A stretch of DNA of 64,000 bases from Leishmania infantum JPCM5. Taxonomy: Eukaryota > Euglenozoa > Kinetoplastea > Trypanosomatida > Trypanosomatidae. The notes below the pieces were generated by a model. It did no database searches, was not told where the DNA came from, and worked only from the letters and a program-made list of their open reading frames with translations. The stretch covers positions 475,001 through 539,000 of the forward strand of contig NC_009403.2 of assembly GCF_000002875.2 (NCBI RefSeq), in the 5' to 3' direction. Shown in pieces: positions 42,148 to 51,347 of this stretch. Positions within the stretch are counted from its first letter, which is position 1. Every line of letters begins with the position of its first letter. The position numbers were made by a program, and so were the translations under genes.

Positions 42148-42443
42148 ATCTCAGGGTCCAGTGCCCACCCACCCACCCCCTCGCAACTCGCTGTGCTGGA
42201 AAGCCAAGCAGCACCCCGATCCCCATCCCCTGCCAAGTGCCGAGCCGCTTCTGCTGGTGACAGGGGGGTTAGTGTTGGGTGCAGGGGCCGCGCTCAGGTC
42301 ACCGAGCTGGCGCCTTGCCGTAAACGCGTGTGTCTCCTGCCGCCTCGCACCACGCGGATGGGGCCTGTGGCAGGGGCCGGGTGGTGGGGAGTGGGGTGCG
42401 GAGTGGCGTTGGGCCTCGTGTTGCATGGCCGAGAGAGGGAGCG
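42148..42443. repeat. Dispersed direct repeat, copy 2 (SIDER-like candidate)
   Basis: Same orientation and nearly the same sequence as 39635-39929. Differences are a short C-tract length change near the start and a handful of G/A or C/T substitutions after the 200-bp identical core. With copy 1 it brackets the ARP2-like gene at a spacing of about 2.5 kb. Confidence 0.9.
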
Positions 42444-42861
42444 GGGGCGCACGCTTCCGTTAACCCTTTGCAGGCGCATTTCCTGTTGAGGCGCGCCCCT
42501 CCTTTCTGCTCGTCGCGCGTTGCGCCACCTATCCCTTCTCGCCCACTCGCGCTATTTTCATTTGTGCTGCGCAGCACCGCTCCGCCGCAATGCCTTCCAC
42601 AACAAGCAATACAGAACAAGCGTGTAAAGAGCAAGACACAGTCACGTTGATCAACGCAGCCGCCGTAACTGTTACCTCCCTCCCACCCCTCCATGCATGG
42701 GTGCACGTGGGACATGTGCGTGCAAGACTCGCTTTCCTCTTATCCCGTATCTCCGGCGTGTCAGTGACATACCGATGCGGTCGAAGCTTCCTCTTCGTCA
42801 ACCTCACGTCGCTCTCCCGCCTTTCTTCTCGGCCACACTCCACCGGCCTCAACGTCTCGTG

Positions 42862-42966
42862 TGGTCTCTCTTCGTTCGGTTTTTTGTCTGTTGCTCATAT
42901 ATATATATATATATGTTTTACTTCCTCGTGCCTCTCGGCGCACGGACAACGATGGCGCGCGCACAG
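42862..42966 (+). promoter_or_regulatory. Predicted spliced-leader acceptor for FCF1
   Basis: Two T/C tracts (42862-42896 and 42915-42936) flank an (AT)n run. No AG occurs until 42965-42966. That AG lies downstream of the ATG at 42952, so the mature mRNA should start at the ATG of 43000. Confidence 0.55.
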
Positions 42967-42999
42967 AGAGTTCGAAACACACCAACAGCAGCAGCAACG

Positions 43000-43629
43000 A
43001 TGGGCAAAGTCAAGAGGCAAGCAAATCATGCCATCAAGAAGATCCTCATGAAGGAAAAGTCGCTCGCCATGAAGAAGAAACGCGAGGCGGAGAGCTACCA
43101 CGAAACCCCCGAGTCCAACACCACCAAGCAGGCGACCAAGGACTACGCGGCTGTGCTCTTCCGCAAGGCGCTGGTGACTCAGGCGGCCCCGACGCGCACG
43201 GCACACTTTCTCTCCTACAACACCGCCCTCGGCCCGCCGTACCGCATCTGGCTCGACACAAACTTTATCAACTTTTCCATGCAGAACAAGATCGACATTG
43301 TGCAGGGCTTGATGGACTGCCTTCTAGCCAAGGTCATCCCGTGCATCTGTGACTGCGTCTTTGCAGAGCTGGAGAAGCTAGGCAAGAAGTTCCGCATCGC
43401 GCTGAAGCTGGCGCGAGACAAGCGGTTTGAGCGTCTGACGTGTGACAGCAAGTACGCTGATGACTGCGTGGTGCGCACCGTGACGCAGCACCCCATCTAC
43501 ATTGTAGCAACGTGCGATCAGGAACTCAAGCGGCGTCTGCGAAAGGTGCCTGGTGTGCCTATCATGTACATTGCGAAGCACCGCTACACCATTGAGCGTC
43601 TCCCGGAGGCGTACGGTGCCCCCGAGTAG
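43000..43629 (+). CDS. FCF1: FCF1/UTP24, PIN-domain rRNA-processing nuclease
   Basis: 209 residues, close to the ~190-200 of the family, beginning MGK as FCF1 proteins do. FCF1 is a nucleolar PIN endonuclease of the small-subunit processome acting on pre-18S rRNA. The diagnostic words are present: GPPYRIWLDTNFINFS (79-93), MDCLLAKVIPCICDCVFAELEKLG (105-128), YADDCVVRTVTQHP (152-165), IVATCDQELKRRLRKVPGVPIMY (168-190) and IERLPEAYGAPE at the C-terminus. Acidic PIN residues are seen at D86, E123, D155 and D173. The basic N-terminus fits rRNA binding. The upstream in-frame ATG at 42952 is probably removed by trans-splicing. Identification is very strong. Confidence 0.96.
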   Translation: MGKVKRQANHAIKKILMKEKSLAMKKKREAESYHETPESNTTKQATKDYAAVLFRKALVTQAAPTRTAHFLSYNTALGPPYRIWLDTNFINFSMQNKIDIVQGLMDCLLAKVIPCICDCVFAELEKLGKKFRIALKLARDKRFERLTCDSKYADDCVVRTVTQHPIYIVATCDQELKRRLRKVPGVPIMYIAKHRYTIERLPEAYGAPE

Positions 43630-44578
43630 AAAGGCCGAGAAGAGGCGTGAGTTAGGGTGAGGAAACGAAGGAAAAGAATACGCGTACAAGCGGAAAGAGG
43701 CGCTGCACGCACCTCTCAACGCTTGCCCTGCCTGTATCCCTGTGCAACATCGCCCCACGTACCTGTGTCCATGTGTGTGTGTGTGTGTGTGTGTGGGTTA
43801 TCGGCTATTCGCTTCTCTTCGTCTTGGCCGTGGCTTTTTGCTCTTCTTGATCGTCAACGTTTAAGCGTAAGCTGCACCAGCAGCACCAAAATGTCATCGT
43901 CATCCTGCACGCACAACGGCGTGCGCTCTGCTTCTCCATTCGACGGATTCCACGCGGCATATGCGTCTGGTAGTGCTGGTGGTGGTGGTGGGAATAGGAG
44001 GGGAGGTGCCCGTGGGGCTTTCATAAAAGGCTCGCGCAAACACGAAGGACAGAAGAAAACGACCTGCGGACTCGAGTGCGCGCCTCTGGCTGCTCATCTG
44101 GGACAGTTGAGAAGCCCGTAAGTCTCGCGCGGGGAGACAGGCACGGAGCACAGCAGAATAGCGCGCCTTGTCGTCGCCGACGGCCATGATCTCGAGCACG
44201 CAGGCGGCGCGGCGCATTGTTTCGCACGCGCAGTAACATCAAGGAAGCGCCACTATTTCTCTGACGCTCCCTCTTCGTTCTTCTTCTTATGCGCCTCGCG
44301 TGCCTTTGTCGGATCTAGGAGGACCATGCAGAGGCCTTTCGATGGGAAAAGGAGGAGAACGAGGAGGGCGAGTCTTGAGGCGAGGAGGTGCGTTCCTAGC
44401 GCTGCATGCCTCCCTGTCATTGCTGCGGCCGGTTCTCATGACGACTGCGCTTCACAGACCTCTTCGCTCGATATGCATACGATTATATTTCTCTCCTCTT
44501 CCTGGCGCAAACACTGCCCCCACAACATACCCCTCCCCCCGCCCACCGCCGCAGCAAACGGCGGAAACGAATTGTTGC
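43630..44578. other. Spacer, no gene seen
   Basis: Holds (TG)n at 43772-43794, a GGT-rich stretch near 43975-43995, and pyrimidine tracts before the next gene. Open frames are short and low complexity. Confidence 0.65.
44487..44554 (+). promoter_or_regulatory. Predicted spliced-leader acceptor
   Basis: T/C and C tracts have no AG until 44553-44554, giving a 24-nt 5' UTR before the ATG at 44579. Confidence 0.5.
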
Positions 44579-45460
44579 ATGTGGCGCCTCCGTAGCTCAG
44601 GTCCGTGCGCTGGCCACGTAGCTCGACTGGCCGCCTTTACGGCGTGCCGTGTCGTTGTCGGCTCATCCGGTGCGGCCTCTGCTGTCGCGGCGAGCTTCCG
44701 CACCACCTCAGCGGGTACCGCCCTCGTCGTAGCCCACCGCGCCAAGAGTTATCACTTCTTCATGAACCTAGACGACCCTGACGCGACGCGGCGCCGCATC
44801 GAAGACGACCTGGACCGCCTCGCCAGCGACGAAAAGAAGAACACGACGGCCTACCTGCACAGCCTCCTGAATCTGGCTCTGAGCCACTACCAGCGCGGCG
44901 ACTTTATCAGCGCACGCGACATGGCCGACTACACCCATCAGAGGGCGCTGGTGCACAACTCCAAGTCTTCTTTGATCTACTTCACGGCAACGACGTGCGC
45001 CCGTTGCGCCGAGGCACTGGCGAAAGAATATGAGGCACACCTACAGCGAAAGGATGAACAAAGCCACGTATCCGCCGCCCTGACGCCGGAGCCGTCGGTG
45101 GTGTTCAGTGCGCGGCGCGCCATCAAGAAGCTGCGCGCTGACGCGGAGCGGTACCGCGCCATCGCACATCGTGTGTACCACCGCCCTGACATGGCGTTCA
45201 TGCGGGGCAGCGGCGACGGAGGTGGTGGGAGGTGGCGCTCGTCGGCACGACACACCGAGGGCCGTGACACCCGCCACACGTGGGCGGACGACAGCAGCAA
45301 CAACGGCGTTGATGAGGAGTACATGCCGTACATATACGGCCCCCGTTGGCAGGATCGACGGAAGCGGCCGGAGCACGCGGAGATGAAGCACTACTACAAG
45401 CATCAGTGCGGGACGTCGCCGTCGTCGCGTGGTGAGACGCGGTGGAACGTGCCTAAGTGA
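44579..45460 (+). CDS. Hypothetical protein, possible mitochondrial, 293 aa
   Basis: Unknown family. The N-terminus (MWRLRSSGPCAGHVARLAAF...) lacks acidic residues, is rich in Arg/Ala/Ser/Val and resembles a mitochondrial presequence of about 50-60 residues. It is followed by a helical segment near 95-165 (AYLHSLLNLALSHYQRGDFISARDMADYTHQRAL...) that resembles one or two TPR-like helical hairpins. The C-terminal ~80 residues are Arg/His/Gly-rich, with tyrosine-rich YMPYIYGPRW near 250. This would fit an organellar ribosome- or RNA-associated protein, but that is inference only. The start is the first ATG after the predicted acceptor; in-frame sequence upstream is spacer. Confidence 0.82.
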   Translation: MWRLRSSGPCAGHVARLAAFTACRVVVGSSGAASAVAASFRTTSAGTALVVAHRAKSYHFFMNLDDPDATRRRIEDDLDRLASDEKKNTTAYLHSLLNLALSHYQRGDFISARDMADYTHQRALVHNSKSSLIYFTATTCARCAEALAKEYEAHLQRKDEQSHVSAALTPEPSVVFSARRAIKKLRADAERYRAIAHRVYHRPDMAFMRGSGDGGGGRWRSSARHTEGRDTRHTWADDSSNNGVDEEYMPYIYGPRWQDRRKRPEHAEMKHYYKHQCGTSPSSRGETRWNVPK

Positions 45461-47591
45461 TAAAGCGAAGGAATCGTGGCAGCAGCATGCCTGCACGTAA
45501 AATGAGGAGGGAAGCATTCGTGTGCTCGCCTTGAAAGTCGCTCCCTTTTCTCAACCTGTCGCACCGGGTAGGTATGTGCGCGGAGGCATGGCCAGCGCGT
45601 CCCGACGAGGAATGCGCATCCTGTTGTCCGCCCACCCCATCCATGAAGTGTCGCCACACCGGTGTGCCATGTCTTTGCGTGTAGGCCGCTCTTCTTCCTC
45701 CATAGGCACAGCGGTCTTTTGATGGATGTCGCCGATGCTTCGGGCGCTGTAGAACTCGTTGCCCGCCCACCTCCTCGCCCTGGTCGGTGAACGCACTCGC
45801 CAACATCAGCTGGTGATCAAGCACACACACATACACACACGCACAACTCGAAGAAGGGGAAGGGAGGGCGAGAATTACGTCGAGCGAAAAACAAGGAGCA
45901 CCGCGCACTGCAGCTCGCGGCGGCGTCTCGTCAAGAGTTACGGCTTTTTCACTTCCTTCTTTGGTTGCCAACGCCCCGCTCATGAAGAGCGCTGAAGCGC
46001 CCCTTTTTGTGGAGAGGAGGGGAGAGGGACTATACCAACTCCTGCGCGCTACGGCCGAAGCCCCTTTTCGCTCGTATGCCCTCAAGTGCGCGCACGCGTC
46101 TGCAGCGATGATGTGGCGGGCCTTTATCTTTTTCGCGTTTCTGCCGTCGCCTCCTTCTCCGTCGATCTTCACCACCGCCCCCCCCCTCCTCCCTGCCTTC
46201 CATCTCGCCACAATTGGCTCTCCCACTCGATCACGCTTTTCGCCCCACAACTGCCGCAACCCCTCACCGCTCGTCACCCCACAGACATACACGCATACCT
46301 GCCTCCGCCAGCTCACGAGCGCCACCAGTGCACGTCTACAGCGGTGAAGGCTCGCAGTCGGCGGTCCACGCAGATGCCCGTCGATCGGCCTATGCCTTCA
46401 TACGTCCTCTCCTCCCTCCTCTTGCTCAGCCAGTTCGCGAGCCGCTGCTTTTGTGGCTCCAACGCGTCCGCTCTACCATGCGCAGGTCAGTAAGTGCGCA
46501 CATGCACAACCACAGCTCACCGATCTCTGTTGCACTGCGGCGATGTCGCCGAACCAGGCCAAGCAACATCGTTTGGCGCCATCCAGTCCACTGCAACGCC
46601 AGCTCATACAGCGCAGGCTCGCTCCAGGATTAGGCTCGTCACCGCCTTCCAACCTCAACGGCCCAGTTTCTTCTCATGGCTCCACCCGCCTCTCTCTTCA
46701 TGAACGCAACCCCTTTCGCAGGCGCCTGCACTTGTACCTTTCTGTATATCTTTGGGCTTGCTTGCGCATCTGCTTCTCTGCTCTGTCTTTCTGTGGGTGT
46801 GTGTGTGTGTGTGTGTGTGTCTGCCGCTGATGCTCTCCGCACACCACCACCACCCACCCCCTCCTCTATCGCTCGCTCGCTCGCTCAAGGCTGGCGCCAT
46901 CACGACTGAGGCATAATGCGCTAGCCAAGCGCTGCACGGGTCGGCAGGGCTGCGCATCGTTTGGGCGCATCGAACTGCTGAGCGAGTCTTCCCTCACCGC
47001 GTTGTCTATCTTTGAGCGGAGCAGACCGCCGCCGTTCCGTCCATTCTCCCTCCCCCCCCCCAGCACTAGAGGAGGCTGTCGAGCGGTGGTACCTCTTGGA
47101 CAGCGGCTTGCCATGGATTGCCCACTGGACGGGCCTTCTCCATCTCCCCGCGGCTTTTGTTCTGTGCGCAGCTCACCCTCCCACCCTTGCTGTACCTCTC
47201 TCTCTCTGTCTCTGTCTGTCTCCGCCCCACCGAACCCCGACAGCCTGAGCGAAGAAGGGAAGCGTATTGCTCTTTCTTGCTTTCGGGCGGGGGTGGCGTC
47301 TTTCTGGTACGTTGCCGCACGACCTTCGTCCCGGCGCCCGCACTCCAAAACGTCCACGCCCTCCCCCACCCACCCAAGCCTTCCCTCCTGATTCTCCTCA
47401 TCCCCCTCCAAGGCGGCGGCACATTACCGCATACGGGGGTAGCACCAGCTGCAGAAGGAACGCCATCGCACACAAGCGAGAGAGAGAGAACGGGGGCGTC
47501 GAAGTACGTTCCTCCCTCTCTCCCTTCCCCTCCCTCTGCCCCTGGTATTCCCTCAGTTCTTGTTTTTTCGGTGTGCGAGTGCGGCACTGTC
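45461..47591. other. Spacer, no gene seen
   Basis: 2.1 kb containing (CA)n near 45823-45840, C runs at 46180 and 47053, (TG)n at 46796-46820, and extended pyrimidine DNA from 47140 to 47225 and 47500-47570. AG candidates for the next gene are 47555-47556 and 47578-47579; both leave 47592 as the first ATG. Confidence 0.6.
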
Positions 47592-48758
47592 ATGCTGAAG
47601 CGGAGCGTCAGTGCGGCGGCGAGGAAGGCGGGTGGTGGCGCGTCGGCCGCAGCACCCGCGGCCGGGCAACAGCCGCCCTCCAATCCACTTTTGCCATACG
47701 CGCTGCGTCGCGCGGCAGCCTGTGAAATGCTCTACGGTGGCTCTCGCGTGCAGTATCTCGTGCAGCCGCCATTCAAGCTTCACAAGATTCGCAGCGAGAA
47801 CCTGCCGCCGCCGTCTCTCTACGCGGAGCGGCACGACCTTGGGCTCGAGATGCAGCTGCCGCGTGACATGCACGTCTACAACAGCATTAACATGGCCATC
47901 CAACGCCAGGTCGGAGCAGATTCTAGCACGCTGGACGGGGAGCAGCAGCAACAGCAGCTGCAGGATGGGCACGCTGACAGCTTCGACATGGGCGCTTTCT
48001 TCACTGAGCAGCACCACCCTGAGCGGCATCACAACTCCTCCTTGCCGTACGCCAAACACGATACGAACAACGTGCTCGCGATGCGGCTCTTTCCTGTCAA
48101 CATTGGCGTTCGCGCGCGTACAGAGGCGATTCGGATTCGCACCGAAGACTGCTTGCAGCGCCTTCGCGACGCTGATCTCTGCGCGAAGATGCGCATACCG
48201 CTCGAGTACCCCCTCCCATTGAGCCACCGCAGCCAGTACGCGGCTGTTCATCGCGCGCGACGAGAGCGTTGCTACGATGCTCCGACGGAGAAGGCAGGAG
48301 AAAGCGCGGCGGTAGCGGCTGAAGAGGCGTCGCGAACGGCGCATCTACGCGGCGCTGCTGCCCATCCGCCGCCGTCAGAGCTCTCCATCTTAACTCGGCC
48401 AGTCGACCGCCTCGGCAGACACAGCGGCAGCAGCGCCGCTGCTTGCACCGCAGATGCCGACCACCTAAGCTTCCCCGTGCACCCCTTTGCAGCTGCTGCT
48501 GTCTCGTCCGGCTGCCACAGTGCGCGCAGTGGTAGTGCCGCCCGACTCGCCTCGCAGCGTTGGCTGCCGTTGCAGACGCTGAAGCCGATGGGGCACAACT
48601 GGAGCGCCGCAACGCGCAGCAGTGGTGTGCGCGGGCCGCACATGCAGCTCATGCAAGAGCGACTTGACCAGAAGGGCTTCGGCTGGAAACGCAAATCTCG
48701 CTCGCTTTGGCAGCAAGACGTGGCAACGGCCGGCTTCCGTCCGCATCGCTACTTCTAA
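47592..48758 (+). CDS. Hypothetical protein, possible mitochondrial, 388 aa
   Basis: Unknown family. The start MLKRSVSAAARKAGGG is basic with no acidic residue and resembles a mitochondrial targeting signal. Residues ~40-105 look folded (LRRAAACEMLYGGSRVQYLVQPPFKLHKI...). A Gln run lies near 117-121, and a conserved-looking segment near 155-215 (AMRLFPVNIGVRARTEAIRI). An Ala/Ser-rich stretch follows, and the protein ends in a basic Trp/Phe-rich tail (KGFGWKRKSRSLWQQD..FRPHRYF). The sequence upstream of 47592 is open in frame but pyrimidine-derived and lacks ATG. A role in the mitochondrial ribosome or RNA machinery is a guess from the neighbour and composition. Confidence 0.8.
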   Translation: MLKRSVSAAARKAGGGASAAAPAAGQQPPSNPLLPYALRRAAACEMLYGGSRVQYLVQPPFKLHKIRSENLPPPSLYAERHDLGLEMQLPRDMHVYNSINMAIQRQVGADSSTLDGEQQQQQLQDGHADSFDMGAFFTEQHHPERHHNSSLPYAKHDTNNVLAMRLFPVNIGVRARTEAIRIRTEDCLQRLRDADLCAKMRIPLEYPLPLSHRSQYAAVHRARRERCYDAPTEKAGESAAVAAEEASRTAHLRGAAAHPPPSELSILTRPVDRLGRHSGSSAAACTADADHLSFPVHPFAAAAVSSGCHSARSGSAARLASQRWLPLQTLKPMGHNWSAATRSSGVRGPHMQLMQERLDQKGFGWKRKSRSLWQQDVATAGFRPHRYF

Positions 48759-49839
48759 GCACCGGCAATCAATCATCCCCCCCCCCTCCGTGCGCGGTCG
48801 GGCGGGTGGTGGCGGCTGGGCGCGGTGACACCGATCGTACGAAAGCCGCATGTGATTTGCGTGCTCGGGTTTGTGCCTCCGGCCATCTTCACTTTTTTTT
48901 TACTTGTTGGTGTCGGTGTTCGCTTCATGTGGTAAGCCGTGTTGTGAGCAGCCGATGGGCTGGGGTCTCCGCGTGTCTGAGCCTGACCTCTCGGGCTCCC
49001 TCTCCCTTCTGCGTGCGGGGTGGGAAGGTGCTGGATGGGTACCTACACGCAGCATGCTCATGAACGGTGATTCAAAAGAATGCGCTTGGAGCGGCAACGG
49101 CGGCAGCGATGCTAAGCGGTCCTCGTGTTCAGGATCGCCGGCATGGCGTCTTGTGCATCCACGTCTCCCGCCCACCCACTCAGCCCCACCAGAATATCGT
49201 GCGTCCGACGTGGGATAGCAGTAGTCTTGAGGGCGTGGTGGTAGTGGATGATCGAAACCGTTGCAGCAGCGCGCCATCATCCACGAGTGAGAGTGAGGAG
49301 AAGCAAATCGAAGGGCTCACTGGAGAGACAACAGCCGTTCTTCCATCTCTCGTCCTTCCAGCCCCGCCAAGCACCCGCAATCACGCTCGCATGCTGTCCC
49401 GAGCTGTCTTTCTGCTTCGCCTGTTATGCCTCTCCTCGTCTCTTCCTGGTTTTCAGCCCTCGCACCCACTCACCTCCGTCCACCCTGGGCGCACGCCCGC
49501 GTGATCGCGTTTGAAATGCATCGCCAACGACACTACCGCTAGCACCGCGGCAGCGTGGTGTTGTGCACAGTGCTGCACCCACACGCACGCACACACACAT
49601 CCACATATGCATATATATGCAAGCCAGCGCCCATGTCACCTTGCAGCTCAGAGCGCCGCTGATACCACCACAGAAGAGAGCAGCTAAGGCCCGTCGGCCT
49701 GACTCACTCCTCCCTTTTCCACCGGCACGCTCCCTCCTCGTCTTCTCTACTCGCGCCTTTCCCGTCCATCACTCGTGCTCCTCTGACCTCTGCATGCCTT
49801 CTTGGATGTCATACACCGTCTATGCGTGCTGTGCTTGAC

Positions 49840-50705
49840 CGCAGGTGCACACAGCGCTCGCATTTTCGGGCCCTGGGGCCTGTTTCCGGACGGCGTTGCT
49901 GTCCGTGCGGCTCGCTGCTGTGCGTCTGTGGCGGCGGGGGCATTCCACCCTCTCCTGAACCCGCGCGTAAGCGTGTGTCTGCGCACAGCGAGCTCACGGC
50001 TTGCCGTTGTGAAGGGGCACACAGGGGGGAGGGGGGGCAGCCATAGACACGCGACAGGGGAAGCGCATGCAGCGCGAGGCAGATGTGCGCGTAGCCGCAT
50101 CACTGCGCGCAAGACCACAGCGCGAAGCGCGCTGCGCTTCGGGCTTCGAGCAACCCGCGAATCTCGCGTAGCATACCGGGCACAGCGCCTGGTATGCCGC
50201 CCTCACAGCGAACACAGGCAGGGGAGGGGTGGCGGTGCCGCCTGCTGCACCGCCTGCCTGCGCTTCGGTGCGGGACAGACGCCGGCAAGGAGCGCGTGTC
50301 GCATCGTGTAGTGCCGTAGCGGGGGCTGTCGGCCTGGCGTGTGAGACCGGTGGCCGGGTCCGCAATCCATGCAGTCGGCGTCGGCGCCCCTGGCATGGCT
50401 GGCTTTGCAAGCGTGCCCGCCACGTCGTTGTGCACCAGCTCCCAAGGGCCAGAGACGGGCTGGAGTGAGGGGCGAACGCGACAGGCCAGCAGACCCGGCA
50501 CCTGTGCCCCCCCGCCAATGCGTCGCGATGTGCCATCCTCCACCGCTGTCAGGCCGGTGCGGAGCGCCGTGAGGAGGGAAGCCAGGCTGCTGTGGGTGGG
50601 GCCTGTCTTCCAGATGGTCACGTGGGCATGCGGCGCGAAGCAGGAGCACCAAACGTGCGAGCGGGCGCAGGGCACCTCATCGGCAGCAGTTCCGCGGGAG
50701 TTCTA
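49840..50705. other. GC-rich block, possible decayed retroposon
   Basis: This ~0.87-kb block differs from the surrounding pyrimidine-rich spacer: it is mixed-sequence, GC-rich, without microsatellites, and open over long distances in several frames of the - strand (for example 191 codons at 50100-50675). It contains two strong hairpins at 50123-50141 and 50171-50197. Such islands in Leishmania spacers are often degenerate ingi-related elements, but no reverse-transcriptase motif was recognised, so the assignment is tentative. Confidence 0.35.
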
Positions 50706-51230
50706 GCGGAGCGTATCATTTTCTTTGTCGGAGTGTTCTCTGTCACTCTCGAAAGGCGTATATGTCTGGTGGACGACCACCTAAACACCTCCTCACCCGC
50801 ACCCCTCCGACTGACGCGCTTACATCTTCTTCACGCTTGCTCGTTTCGCCCCTGCGACTCTCATGATTGCCGACCCTCCATGTTGGGCATATTTCGAGTT
50901 GGCTTCGGTGTGCGTGCGTGCGCATGCACTCGGAAGGGCTTCGACCTTCTGAGAAGTTTTTTTTTCGCGGATCCATCGCCCTGTTCAATGGATGGATGAT
51001 GTGAAGCAACGCTGCCGTTGAGCCCCCCCCCACCCACTCACCCCACTCCACATGCACACTTTCTCCGCTATTTCTCTTCATCTCCCTGAATGCGTACCGC
51101 ACGCGGATGCGGCGATATCCAATCGCTATCGGAGTACGTGCACATCAACACACACATACACACACTATCATCCACTCGTGCGTGTGTGTGGCGGCGGTGG
51201 TCCAGCCGATCACCTCGAGCTGCGCCTTGT

Positions 51231-51309
51231 CCCCTTTCCCTCCCCCCTCCACACACACACACAAACACACACACACACGCACGCACGCCCACACGCCACT
51301 CATACACAG
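51231..51309 (+). promoter_or_regulatory. Predicted spliced-leader acceptor, with CA repeat
   Basis: A C/T tract (51231-51251) is followed by a long CA-rich run without AG until 51308-51309. The 5' UTR would be 34 nt and includes the short upstream ORF at 51321. Confidence 0.5.
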
Positions 51310-51320
51310 GACTCGTTTTG

Positions 51321-51347
51321 ATGCGTGAAAGGAGACGAGAACGATGA
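51321..51347 (+). other. Upstream ORF overlapping the main start as ATGA
   Basis: Eight codons (MRERRRER) end in a TGA at 51345-51347 that overlaps the main ATG at 51344. It lies fully downstream of the predicted acceptor. This arrangement favours termination-reinitiation or leaky scanning. Confidence 0.5.

Larger units (their letters stand above)
41990..42999. other. Spacer with dispersed repeat copy 2
   Basis: Contains the second copy of the direct repeat, C/T-rich DNA, and an (AT)n run at 42897-42914 inside the pre-mRNA just upstream of the FCF1 acceptor. No additional gene was seen. Confidence 0.65.
48759..51343. other. Spacer with GC-rich block, no gene called
   Basis: 2.6 kb. It has a C11 run near 48779, T8 near 48893, C/T-rich DNA at 49340-49470, (AC)n near 49580, then a compositionally distinct GC-rich block (about 49840-50705, separate entry), a T8 run near 50958, and (CA)n at 51250-51280 in front of the next gene. 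Confidence 0.6.

Noticed and set aside
42697..42999. N-terminal extension of FCF1
   Set aside because: Absent from the FCF1 family and upstream of the predicted spliced-leader acceptor.
47118..47591. N-terminal extension of the 388-aa protein
   Set aside because: Starts with TTG, consists of pyrimidine-tract translation, and contains two AG acceptor candidates before the ATG at 47592.
50100..50675. 191-codon - strand ORF as a functional gene
   Set aside because: Antisense to the unit, overlapped by open frames in other phases, and no known domain; kept only as part of a possible decayed element.
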